Source of the DNA: Alphaproteobacteria bacterium
Lineage (GTDB): Bacteria > Pseudomonadota > Alphaproteobacteria > Micavibrionales > Micavibrionaceae
Assembly: GCA_002701555.1 (NCBI GenBank)
Contig: NZVS01000062.1
Coordinates: forward strand, 1 to 16,914
Direction of reading: 5' to 3'
DNA: 16,914 bases
Each line of letters begins with the position of its first letter. Position 1 is the first letter of the stretch. Made by a program: the position numbers and the translations under genes. Under the pieces are notes generated by a model that was not told the DNA's origin, made no database searches, and saw only the letters and a program-made list of their open reading frames with translations. This document shows, one piece after another, positions 1 through 6,154 of the stretch.

Positions 1-30
1 GGTTTTTTTTATAACTCTATATTACATGCT

Positions 31-657
31 ATGCAGATCTCTTTAATTTCACCGATTAAAAATGATATTGATAATCTTACAAAACACCCTCTTTTTGAAC
101 GGTTCGAAATTCAGCCTGAGAAGATCCTGTTTTCTAAATTTCCAAACGGGTTTAAAGGTCTTTTGAGAATCATTATTGGTCAACAAATTTCCTTTAAAAC
201 CGCAGATATTTTATGGCTGAGGGCGTGCAACTTAGCATATGGGGAAGAAAATATTACGCCCGAATGGGTGCTGAACCAAAATAGTTTAATTTTAAAATCA
301 ATCGGACTGAGCAATCAAAAGCAAGCGTATGTTCGAAAGCTAGCGGAAAGTATTACACTAGGTGAATTTGATTCCAGTCACATCGATAATTTAAAGGATG
401 AGTATATTATTGAAAAAATTTCAAAGCTTTATGGTTTTGGTATTTGGAGTGCCCAAATGTATTGCATGCTTTGTCTTGCACGTCCTAATATCCTCCCCCA
501 AAACGATTTGGCCGTTAATAAGACTCTCCAATCTCTTTATGGTACTGGACACACATTAGACTATAAACAAATATTGCAGAAAACGAAAAAGTTTGAGGGG
601 GCGTATTCTGCTTTTACGCTTATATTGTGGTATTTATATATAAAAAAAGTCATATAA
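31..657 (+). CDS. alkA: DNA-3-methyladenine glycosylase II (AlkA-like, HhH-GPD family)
   Basis: A base-excision repair glycosylase, expected to remove alkylated purines such as 3-methyladenine from DNA in the cytoplasm. The 208-residue protein has the HhH-GPD layout: an IIGQQIS segment (residues 48-54) in the first helical bundle, a helix-hairpin-helix with KLYGFGIWSAQ (132-142), and the catalytic Asp at about 159 in PQNDLAV. The length matches the short bacterial AlkA-like proteins that lack the N-terminal domain of E. coli AlkA. The ATG at 31 has no Shine-Dalgarno, but a TATATT box lies at 18-23, seven bases before it, so transcription could start at or next to the ATG. The next gene is convergent (30 bp gap), so it appears monocistronic within this view. 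The family is clear; the exact substrate range is inferred. Confidence 0.87.
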   Translation: MQISLISPIKNDIDNLTKHPLFERFEIQPEKILFSKFPNGFKGLLRIIIGQQISFKTADILWLRACNLAYGEENITPEWVLNQNSLILKSIGLSNQKQAYVRKLAESITLGEFDSSHIDNLKDEYIIEKISKLYGFGIWSAQMYCMLCLARPNILPQNDLAVNKTLQSLYGTGHTLDYKQILQKTKKFEGAYSAFTLILWYLYIKKVI

Positions 658-687
658 ATCTGCATATTAGACATGCATTTTAATAGC

Positions 688-1044
688 TTATTTTTCAGCC
701 TTTTGATCACGTGGGAGTATTTCCACAGAATCAGGCAAATTCCGTTTGAGAAATAAAAAAGTACGCTTTGCCGGCCTTGGATCAAGACGGTAAGGTCTGG
801 AATACCCCAAACATCTCCCCAAACCATATAAGCTGATTAAAATCCAGCTAGTTTGTATAATTGCTGAGGCCAAATTCCATTGATAAAAAATGGAAAACAT
901 AACTGCACATGCTGCAAATAAATTCATCAGTGTATAGGTGAGCGTCTTTGCGAAGTTGCGTTGTAGTTGGAGTATCGCATAAGACAGTAAATATAAAAAA
1001 GCTCCAATAACACCCGTTATGCTAGAAATCGTTTCGATGCTCAT
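688..1044 (-). CDS. small three-helix membrane protein, CBU_0592-like
   Basis: A 118-residue integral membrane protein with three predicted helices at about 8-27, 36-55 and 57-80, followed by a basic cytoplasmic tail rich in Arg, Lys and Pro (81-118). The N-terminal pattern GAFLYLLSYAILQL resembles the small bacterial CBU_0592 family of unknown function, often annotated as a permease-like protein. No transport or catalytic residues are evident, so I give no function. It lies downstream of, and on the same strand as, the MliC-like gene (39 bp gap), so the two could share a transcript. No good Shine-Dalgarno precedes the ATG; only TATAGG lies just before it. Family resemblance was judged by eye. 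Confidence 0.68.
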   Translation of the reverse strand: MSIETISSITGVIGAFLYLLSYAILQLQRNFAKTLTYTLMNLFAACAVMFSIFYQWNLASAIIQTSWILISLYGLGRCLGYSRPYRLDPRPAKRTFLFLKRNLPDSVEILPRDQKAEK

Positions 1045-1083
1045 AACCTATACGATAGCGGCTATGTCTTGCAAAAAAGTTAA

Positions 1084-1464
1084 TTAGCCACGGTATATCT
1101 TATCTAGAACGCTACGTTCAAGTCTTTCTGGCTGAACGACGCTACAATTTGTGAGCAATGGCACACCTTCGCGCTCCAGAGTGGCAAAACCTTCCTGTGC
1201 AAAAAGGGTGTAAGTATTATTACGATAAATATTCGATTCAATCAGGTCGCGTTGGAGATGTATTGTGTTACCGTCGTATAAAACGACCGCATTGGCATTA
1301 TTCACTCCCAAGGACATCACCATCTGTCTATTTTGGTCACAATAATATTGTGTATTTGACATTGAAGGCACAACATATACTGGGTCATTCATACCACAAC
1401 CGGTACCAGACAGTGCGATAATTGATAAAAAGCCCATACCGGCAATAAATGATTTTATATTCAT
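1084..1464 (-). CDS. MliC-like secreted protein or lipoprotein
   Basis: A 126-residue exported protein. Residues 1-22 form a signal sequence (Lys4, then a hydrophobic stretch) ending SGTGC with Cys23. The -3 position is Gly20 rather than Leu, so the lipobox is imperfect and lipidation is uncertain. The rest resembles the MliC/PliC fold (membrane-bound inhibitor of c-type lysozyme): YYC at 40-42, a beta strand with a following DGN turn (64-66), a YTL strand, EGFATLEREG (91-100) and a second Cys at 107 that could pair with Cys42. A role in protection from lysozyme in the periplasm is inferred from the fold only. The start lacks a clear Shine-Dalgarno; a TATTTT box sits six bases before the ATG. 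Confidence 0.6.
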   Translation of the reverse strand: MNIKSFIAGMGFLSIIALSGTGCGMNDPVYVVPSMSNTQYYCDQNRQMVMSLGVNNANAVVLYDGNTIHLQRDLIESNIYRNNTYTLFAQEGFATLEREGVPLLTNCSVVQPERLERSVLDKIYRG

Positions 1465-1506
1465 ATTATTAAAATAGAGTTTTTTACTTTAAAAAACAAA
1501 CTTTCT

Positions 1507-1535
1507 TTGTGTTTTAAAGATTTGTCCTATATAAC
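1507..1535 (+). promoter_or_regulatory. predicted sigma70-type promoter of the cold-shock gene
   Basis: TTGTGT (1507-1512), a 17-base spacer and TATAAC (1530-1535) precede the cold-shock gene. Transcription from about 1542 would give a 5' leader of roughly 90 nt, a length consistent with the structured leaders known for cspA-type mRNAs. I did not identify a specific cold-shock box or thermosensor fold. Confidence 0.5.
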
Positions 1536-1633
1536 ATGTCTTAAGTTACTTGTTTTGTAAAAGCCAGACGGATGTTGTCCTAAAAGTCGTAACAATACAG
1601 GTTTTAATTACTACTATTTAAGGAGACTACCCA

Positions 1634-1846
1634 ATGGCCAAGACCGGCACAGTAAAATGGTTTAACCCAGAAAAAGGATACGGATTTATAACTCCCGAAG
1701 GCGAAAGCAAAGATGACTTTGTTCATATTTCGGCAGTTGAAGCAGCAGGTCTGCGTTCTCTACAAGAGGGACAAAAGGTTAACTACGAAGTTGAAGAAGG
1801 CAGAAATGGTAAAATGTCAGCTATCGACCTTCAAGTAGCTGAGTAA
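1634..1846 (+). CDS. cold-shock domain protein (CspA family)
   Basis: A 70-residue single cold-shock domain protein that binds single-stranded RNA and DNA through an OB fold, typically acting as an RNA chaperone. RNP1 is KGYGFI (14-19) and RNP2 is FVHIS (29-33). The aromatic surface residues Trp9, Phe10, Tyr16, Phe18, Phe29 and His31 are present. RNP2 is preceded by DD instead of the more common DV, a minor change. A good Shine-Dalgarno (AAGGAG around 1620) supports the start. The gene has its own promoter-like sequence and its own terminator, so it is a single-gene unit. Whether it is cold-induced or constitutive cannot be told; alphaproteobacteria usually carry several paralogues. Confidence 0.95.
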   Translation: MAKTGTVKWFNPEKGYGFITPEGESKDDFVHISAVEAAGLRSLQEGQKVNYEVEEGRNGKMSAIDLQVAE

Positions 1847-1866
1847 GAAGAAATACAAGAATTGAG

Positions 1867-1893
1867 AAACCCGCTTTTGAGCGGGTTTTTTTT
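1867..1893 (+). terminator. intrinsic terminator of the cold-shock gene
   Basis: AAACCCGC (1867-1874), loop TTTTGA, GCGGGTTT (1881-1888), then a run of T to 1893. The stem is GC-rich and perfect. The T tract overlaps the stop codon (1892-1894) of the convergent gene, so the two 3' ends are packed together. On the minus strand the hairpin is followed by only a short T run, so it is mainly a plus-strand terminator. Confidence 0.9.
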
Positions 1894-2557
1894 AATCTAA
1901 CGCCATTCCAGGCCGCAAAAGCAAATCCTGGTCCTTGGAAGCATATATGTCCCTTACAGACTCACCTTTTTGTTTAGCGGCATCGTATGCAGCACTATGG
2001 ACATTAGGGTTTCTAAGAATTTCTGCTATATCCTGAAAATACTCAGAGCTTTTTTCTAGTATCTTTGTTTCATTAAGAATTTTATCGTCACACGTATCAA
2101 GAATTGATATACGGTGGAGGCACAAATCAGCCATACGCTCTAAGTTATTTGCAACTTCTAAATGCATTTCAGAGAGACCAACGCCGTCATAACTTCCGAT
2201 TTTTTCCCAGAACTGACTTCGTCTTAGCGCATGTTCGTGATCAGATTCACCATTATAATGATTGAAAACCCTGGAACGCCTTATGGCATCAAGGAAACTG
2301 ACTTCACCCCCTTCAAAAACCTCCACAAGCTCGGCAACGTCGCTCATTGGAAAGTCTTTATGGTTGTGTTCTGCATCATGGGCATAAATACCCAAAGAAC
2401 TCAAAGACTCTGTAATCTTATTAATTATCGAGCTTTGAGAGGCGTAACCTTTCTCGGCAACAGGTTTAAAATTTGATATAACCACGACTGAGGCTCCTAA
2501 ATCATTTGCGATTACTCCAAGATAGCTGAGCATGTTAAATAAATCGTTAAATAACAT
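1892..2557 (-). CDS. hypothetical protein, 221 residues, not recognised
   Basis: I do not recognise this protein. It looks soluble: there is no signal peptide or convincing membrane helix, although residues 8-30 (MLSYLGVIANDLGASVVVIS) are moderately hydrophobic. The rest appears largely helical and acidic, with a His-rich patch YAHDAEHNHKDFP near residues 58-70, a second His-containing region around FNHYNGESDHEHALRR, and a helical segment (SEMHLEVANNLERMADLCLH) that could be a coiled coil or four-helix bundle. The His and Asp/Glu clusters could bind a metal, but no known metal-binding signature is complete. Neither the ATG at 2557 nor the in-frame ATG eight codons later has a Shine-Dalgarno, so the start is uncertain. 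It is divergent from ppa. The long frame and lack of a competing gene support it as real. Confidence 0.7.
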   Translation of the reverse strand: MLFNDLFNMLSYLGVIANDLGASVVVISNFKPVAEKGYASQSSIINKITESLSSLGIYAHDAEHNHKDFPMSDVAELVEVFEGGEVSFLDAIRRSRVFNHYNGESDHEHALRRSQFWEKIGSYDGVGLSEMHLEVANNLERMADLCLHRISILDTCDDKILNETKILEKSSEYFQDIAEILRNPNVHSAAYDAAKQKGESVRDIYASKDQDLLLRPGMALD

Positions 2558-2568
2558 GTATTTTAATG

Positions 2569-2596
2569 TTGCAAATGCGAATAAAGTTTTTATGGT
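2569..2596 (+). promoter_or_regulatory. possible promoter of ppa
   Basis: TTGCAA (2569-2574), a 16-base spacer and TATGGT (2591-2596), placing a start about 35 nt before the ppa ATG. The -10 is weak. It overlaps the upstream edge of the divergent 221-residue gene. Confidence 0.3.
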
Positions 2597-2637
2597 GTCA
2601 TTCGAAGGCTCAAAGCAAAACCAGAGAGAGGTGTTTT

Positions 2638-3171
2638 ATGGATATGGACAAAATTAAGATTGGCAACGATGTACCCGAAGATGTCTTCGCCATTATAGAA
2701 AACCCACTTGGTGGGGAACCAGTCAAATATGAGCTGGATAAAGACTCTGGCATGATGTTTGTAGACCGCTTCCTTCACACGCCCATGTTTTACCCCGGGA
2801 ATTACGGTTTCATACCGCACACACTTTCTGAAGATGGGGACCCTGTAGATATTCTGGTAATTGGCAGAACACCTGTTATGCCAGGTGCGGTTATACACGC
2901 AAAGCCAGTTGGCGTTTTGATCATGGAAGATGAAAAGGGAATGGATGAAAAGGTGGTTGCCGTACCTATGGCTAAACTTGCACCTTATCATGACAATATT
3001 CATGATTTGGATGATGTTAGGCCCATATTAAGGGACCAAATTGAGCATTTCTTTACACATTACAAAGATCTTGAAAAAGGCAAATGGTCAAAGACAGTTC
3101 GCTGGGGAAACAAAGCGGATGCCCATAAAATTATTAAGGAAGGCATTGATCGCGTTGCTGCGCACAAATGA
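2638..3171 (+). CDS. ppa: inorganic pyrophosphatase (family I, soluble)
   Basis: Hydrolyses pyrophosphate to two phosphates in the cytoplasm, pulling forward PPi-releasing reactions such as nucleotide and nucleic-acid synthesis. The family signature DGDPVDI is at 66-72, and other expected residues are in place: Lys30, Arg44, Tyr52 and Tyr56 in the FYPGNYGFIP region, Asp98, Asp103 and Lys105. Using the ATG at 2638 gives 177 residues, almost the same as the 176 of E. coli PPase. The frame extends upstream to 2566, but those 24 codons lie outside the family, and a clear Shine-Dalgarno (GAGAGAGG, about 2623-2630) serves 2638. It has no obvious operon partner: the next gene lies 245 bases away behind a terminator. 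Confidence 0.95.
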   Translation: MDMDKIKIGNDVPEDVFAIIENPLGGEPVKYELDKDSGMMFVDRFLHTPMFYPGNYGFIPHTLSEDGDPVDILVIGRTPVMPGAVIHAKPVGVLIMEDEKGMDEKVVAVPMAKLAPYHDNIHDLDDVRPILRDQIEHFFTHYKDLEKGKWSKTVRWGNKADAHKIIKEGIDRVAAHK

Positions 3172-3198
3172 TTTATGTGTGCATATTAGGTAAAATAT

Positions 3199-3225
3199 TT
3201 GACTTTTCTAATAAATAAATATAAA
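3199..3225 (+). promoter_or_regulatory. predicted promoter of a short transcript upstream of the 3417 gene
   Basis: TTGACT (3199-3204) is close to the -35 consensus. TATAAA (3220-3225) follows after 15 bases; TAAAAA at 3222 would give a 17-base spacer. Surroundings are AT-rich, which raises the chance of a spurious -10. Transcription would start near 3232 and meet the terminator at 3361-3398, predicting an RNA of about 165 nt unless read-through occurs. Confidence 0.45.
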
Positions 3226-3272
3226 AATTAGCCACGCTTAAAATTCACCAGCTAAAGGATTCAAAAACCATC

Positions 3273-3359
3273 ATGCTGAGTAAGTTTGGACATAAAGTTG
3301 GTTTTGGTATGCAGCTGGTGCGTCAGCTTCATATGCTAAAAAGAATCGGTATGATTTAA
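3273..3359 (+). CDS. putative 28-residue small protein or leader peptide
   Basis: A short frame with ATG at 3273 and TAA at 3357-3359, ending one base before the terminator stem. The peptide has five Lys/Arg, two His, four Met and no acidic residues, so it is strongly basic with hydrophobic stretches. It has no signal-peptide pattern. An AAAGGA (3254-3259) lies about 13 bases before the ATG, rather far for an ideal Shine-Dalgarno. Its position between a promoter-like sequence and a terminator is the main support. I do not recognise the sequence, and a frame of this length can arise by chance; the repeated Gln-Leu codons also make up part of the RNA hairpin. Confidence 0.3.
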   Translation: MLSKFGHKVGFGMQLVRQLHMLKRIGMI

Positions 3360-3360
3360 T

Positions 3361-3398
3361 ATCTGTATCTCTTTCATGGAGGTGCAGATTTTTTTTTT
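3361..3398 (+). terminator. strong intrinsic terminator 18 nt before the 3417 gene
   Basis: Left arm 3361-3371 (ATCTGTATCTC) pairs over 11 positions with right arm 3379-3389 (GAGGTGCAGAT), including two G-U pairs, around a 7-base loop. A run of ten T follows (3389-3398). It lies too far from ppa (190 bases) to be an obvious ppa terminator, and immediately before the next coding start, as expected for the end of a short RNA or for an attenuator. Confidence 0.85.
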
Positions 3399-3416
3399 GA
3401 AAAAATAAGGGTTAAA

Positions 3417-4643
3417 ATGACAATTGATTTTTTTGACTGTTCACCAGATCAGGACATTCCTCAGAGTGGCGGGCTAACACTTGTTATCCGTACGGATGCA
3501 AATCACGCAACGCGTCAGCTAAAGAAAAACCTTCTTAGGCACATGTCTTCCGAGAAGATAAAAATGCCTTTTGATATTGCGACCAAGCGCACCGACGATG
3601 GAGCGCAGCTGTTATGTGATTATATTAAAACAACTATACATGATGCTTATCAAGTTTGGGGGCACGAGGTATTAAAAGCACTTTCCGAAGATTTGAATTA
3701 CTCAAAATATGGCATTAAAACTTCTGATGAAATGTACACAAATGTACATTTTTACAATGCAAAACAGCTTTCTGATGAAGCTCTTGTTAAAGGACGTGAA
3801 ATGGTTAAGGAAACCCACGGCCCGGACGCTAAAGCTCTTATGATTTCCTTGGATGATATGATTACATCGGAAAAATATGAACTATCAGAAATTTCGTTTT
3901 CCCGTTTGTTTTCGTTATGTGGGTCGCAACAGTATGATTATGTTGCAAGACCTGGGTACAAGCCCATAGAAGATCAAATGAAAGATGTTTTAGAAAAGGT
4001 CAAAGCTGATTATGCCGCAACCGGTAAAAAGACACCGATTGTTTTAATCGAAGATAACGTCCGTCACGCTAAAATGCTTAATTGGCTAGTTGGTGAGATG
4101 GATAATGCCGGAATTTTTGAATATGCCGACATGGCTGGCATTTCTACTTGTTTCTGCTGTGCAGATAGCGAGGAACAATCTAAAATCAAAGATATACATG
4201 GAAATTCCGTTCCGGTAGAAGCTGTTGTAAATTACACAAAAAAGGCCGTTGATGTAACTACCCCACGAGATTTATTGTTTGATGGCTTTGTAGTGCAAAT
4301 AGAGGAAAATCTTGGACGGCTTCCCGGCATTTTTATGGATATTGAAAGTCGTTTTAAAATTAGCCCTGATAAAGTTGACGACTTTCGTGAAAAGATAAGG
4401 CAGGCAAACCACCACTTCTGCGATACTATTGAAGCTAAGTTTGGTGTCGAGATCCCGCTTTCCTGGTTCGCTGTTGCCAAGCCAATCTCCCATGTTAAAA
4501 AAGCATGTCTTTCTACTCCCATGAAAGAGTTTTTTGAAAATGATGAAGCTAAAAATACTGAGAATAATGCTGTGAACGACAATCAACTGCCCCGTAAGCA
4601 CGAACAGGCGGCACGTGATATTGCGGTGAAACCTGCACCTTAA
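3417..4643 (+). CDS. hypothetical protein, 408 residues, not recognised
   Basis: I do not recognise the family. The protein appears soluble, with no signal peptide or membrane helix. The middle contains YVARPGYKPIEDQ (175-187) and then a hydrophobic strand ending in acidic residues, PIVLIEDNVRHAKML (207-221). This is loosely reminiscent of the PRPP-binding strand-loop of phosphoribosyltransferases, or of a receiver-like strand, but the glycine/threonine loop that binds PRPP is missing, so I do not assign either. A Cys cluster CFCC (245-248) and Cys335/Cys364 are notable. The last 35 residues look disordered and polar. A weak AAGGG precedes the ATG. The nucleoside hydrolase gene starts 20 nt downstream, so the two are probably co-transcribed; a link to nucleoside or nucleotide metabolism is inference from that. 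Expression must pass or bypass the terminator just upstream. Confidence 0.75.
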   Translation: MTIDFFDCSPDQDIPQSGGLTLVIRTDANHATRQLKKNLLRHMSSEKIKMPFDIATKRTDDGAQLLCDYIKTTIHDAYQVWGHEVLKALSEDLNYSKYGIKTSDEMYTNVHFYNAKQLSDEALVKGREMVKETHGPDAKALMISLDDMITSEKYELSEISFSRLFSLCGSQQYDYVARPGYKPIEDQMKDVLEKVKADYAATGKKTPIVLIEDNVRHAKMLNWLVGEMDNAGIFEYADMAGISTCFCCADSEEQSKIKDIHGNSVPVEAVVNYTKKAVDVTTPRDLLFDGFVVQIEENLGRLPGIFMDIESRFKISPDKVDDFREKIRQANHHFCDTIEAKFGVEIPLSWFAVAKPISHVKKACLSTPMKEFFENDEAKNTENNAVNDNQLPRKHEQAARDIAVKPAP

Positions 4644-4663
4644 TCGTTAGGCTTTACCCTCCT

Positions 4664-5602
4664 ATGAACTCACCTTTTGTTCTGGACTGCGATACGGGCA
4701 GGGACGATGCTCTGACCATTTGGCTGGCACTGTCAAATCAATACCCTCTAAAAGCTGTTATAACGTCCTATGGAAACGTAGGTGTTATGAAAGTTACTGA
4801 CAACACTTTGCGCGTATTAGATTACGCCAACGGAAAAGCTATTCCGGTTTGGCAAGGAGCTAAGCAACCCATAAAGCCTCATAGGTTGTATGAGGATATG
4901 GTGCGACCGCGCCAAATGGCATCTGGTAACGGCTTATGTGATATTGAGCTTCCCGGAACAACACGACCATTTGAGGTAAAAAACGCGAAAGAAAGGTGCA
5001 AGTCTCTGGAAAGTTTGGCGGATGAAAATGGTGCGCTTGACTATCTTATAATTGGCCCTGCCACTAATTTCGCAGAAATGGTTATTGCAGATCATCAAAG
5101 TCTCAGGAAGTCTGTTAAAAAAGTTTTTATGATGGGTGGTAAGTTCGACGCTTTATGGGATGAGATGCCTGGCGCTGATTTCAATATTGCCGCAGACCCC
5201 TATGCCGTACAAACTATTCTTGATGCAGGGTATCATATCAACTTTATACCTATGAATATAACGTGGCAGGTCAAAATTCCTGTAAAAGATTTGCCAGATC
5301 TTAAAACCGAGTCTCCACTTGGACAAATGACAAAAGATTTAATGATTGCCCATTCAAAAAATTTTTCCCAGGATACGCATTTCCGCTTTCATGATCCTGT
5401 CGCGATGCTTTCTATGATGGATGAAACTAAATTTACTCCTGCGCGCATCAGTTTACAGCTTAACTCAGAGCATGATGATTTTGGACGATTGCTCAAAGGT
5501 AAAGGGACAACAAACTCCCTTTTATATGAAGTTTCAAAATCAGAAATTGAGCAGATGTTATTATTAATAAAATCTACATTCTTCTTGGAAGACTGTTGCT
5601 AA
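4664..5602 (+). CDS. nucleoside hydrolase (IUNH family)
   Basis: Expected to hydrolyse the N-glycosidic bond of ribonucleosides to ribose and free base, feeding salvage. The N-terminal calcium/ribose site is DCDTGRDDAL (8-17), a variant of the usual DTDPGxDDAL, retaining Asp8, Asp10, Asp14 and Asp15. Further family marks are GN at 37-38, GPATNFA (131-137), MMGG (156-159), ADFNIAADPYA (171-181, with Asp172 replacing the common Glu of EFN), MNIT (197-200) and the catalytic-region HDP at 243-245. The length of 312 is typical. Base preference cannot be read from the sequence. It lies 20 nt after the 408-residue gene and 117 nt before ndk. No strong Shine-Dalgarno is present, consistent with translation following the upstream gene. 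Confidence 0.88.
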   Translation: MNSPFVLDCDTGRDDALTIWLALSNQYPLKAVITSYGNVGVMKVTDNTLRVLDYANGKAIPVWQGAKQPIKPHRLYEDMVRPRQMASGNGLCDIELPGTTRPFEVKNAKERCKSLESLADENGALDYLIIGPATNFAEMVIADHQSLRKSVKKVFMMGGKFDALWDEMPGADFNIAADPYAVQTILDAGYHINFIPMNITWQVKIPVKDLPDLKTESPLGQMTKDLMIAHSKNFSQDTHFRFHDPVAMLSMMDETKFTPARISLQLNSEHDDFGRLLKGKGTTNSLLYEVSKSEIEQMLLLIKSTFFLEDCC

Positions 5603-5646
5603 ACCTAATATTTTATAAAGTTATATGAAAATATATTGAAAATCTC

Positions 5647-5675
5647 TTGGCATATGGGTCAATTTTCGCTATAAA
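5647..5675 (+). promoter_or_regulatory. predicted sigma70-type promoter of ndk
   Basis: TTGGCA (5647-5652), a 17-base spacer and TATAAA (5670-5675). This is one of the best promoter matches in the window and sits about 45 bases before the ndk ATG, suggesting ndk is transcribed independently of the nucleoside hydrolase gene. Confidence 0.6.
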
Positions 5676-5719
5676 TCCGCAGTCGTAAATTAAGTCAACA
5701 CAACAAAGGTAAATTACTG

Positions 5720-6142
5720 ATGGCTACCGAACAGACATTATCAATTATCAAACCGGATGCAACACGCCGTAATCTAACGGGTGCAATCATCCAGAGATTT
5801 GAAGATAAAGGCCTTAAGATCGTGGCGCAGAAGCGTATTTTAATGACAAAAGAACAAGCTGAAGGGTTTTATGCAGTTCACAAAGAACGTCCTTTCTTTT
5901 CTGACCTAGTAAAATTCATGACATCTGGGCCAGTTGTTGTTCAGGTTCTTGAAGGTGAAGACGCCGTTGCGAAGAACCGCTCAATTATGGGTGCTACAAA
6001 TCCTGAAGATGCTGCACCAGGTACAATTCGTGCCGATTTTGCTGAAAGTATTGAAGCTAATTCAGTACATGGATCTGATAGCAAAGAAAACGCACAGATA
6101 GAGATTGATTACTTTTTCTCACCTGAGGAAATTGTAGCCTAA
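5720..6142 (+). CDS. ndk: nucleoside diphosphate kinase
   Basis: Transfers the gamma phosphate of ATP to nucleoside diphosphates through a phosphohistidine, maintaining NTP and dNTP pools in the cytoplasm. The active-site motif NSVHGSDS (114-121) carries the catalytic His117; Lys11 in IIKPDA, Arg87 and Arg104 correspond to nucleotide-phosphate contacts. The 140 residues match the usual bacterial length. A Shine-Dalgarno-like AAAGG (5705-5709) sits ten bases before the ATG. It is convergent with the histidine kinase gene, with only 12 bases between the stop codons and no good terminator visible between them. Confidence 0.97.
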   Translation: MATEQTLSIIKPDATRRNLTGAIIQRFEDKGLKIVAQKRILMTKEQAEGFYAVHKERPFFSDLVKFMTSGPVVVQVLEGEDAVAKNRSIMGATNPEDAAPGTIRADFAESIEANSVHGSDSKENAQIEIDYFFSPEEIVA

Positions 6143-6154
6143 CTCTTTCCGGGT

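Larger units (their letters stand above)
3232..3398 (+). ncRNA. candidate small RNA or regulatory leader between ppa and the 3417 gene
   Basis: This stretch is bounded by a promoter-like pair and a strong intrinsic terminator, and contains alternative pairings. CACCAGCT (3246-3253) is perfectly complementary to AGCTGGTG (3313-3320). The same right arm can instead form a local hairpin, AGCTG (3313-3317) with CAGCT (3324-3328). The two folds exclude each other. I do not recognise a named riboswitch or sRNA family. It could be a stand-alone small RNA, an mRNA for the 28-codon frame at 3273-3359, or a leader whose terminator attenuates the 3417 gene. All structure was found by eye. Confidence 0.4.

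Noticed and set aside
207..260. Response-regulator or phosphoribosyltransferase assignment for the 408-residue protein (not a DNA position; refers to residues 207-221 of that protein)
   Set aside because: Only one strand-loop resembles those families; the PRPP loop and the receiver Asp/Lys set are absent.
2566..2637. Upstream extension of the ppa frame by 24 codons
   Set aside because: The extra residues lie outside the family, the ATG at 2638 has a strong Shine-Dalgarno, and it yields the normal length of 177.
5610..5636. AT-rich imperfect inverted repeat after the nucleoside hydrolase gene
   Set aside because: Only A-T pairs with mismatches and no T tract; not convincing as a terminator.
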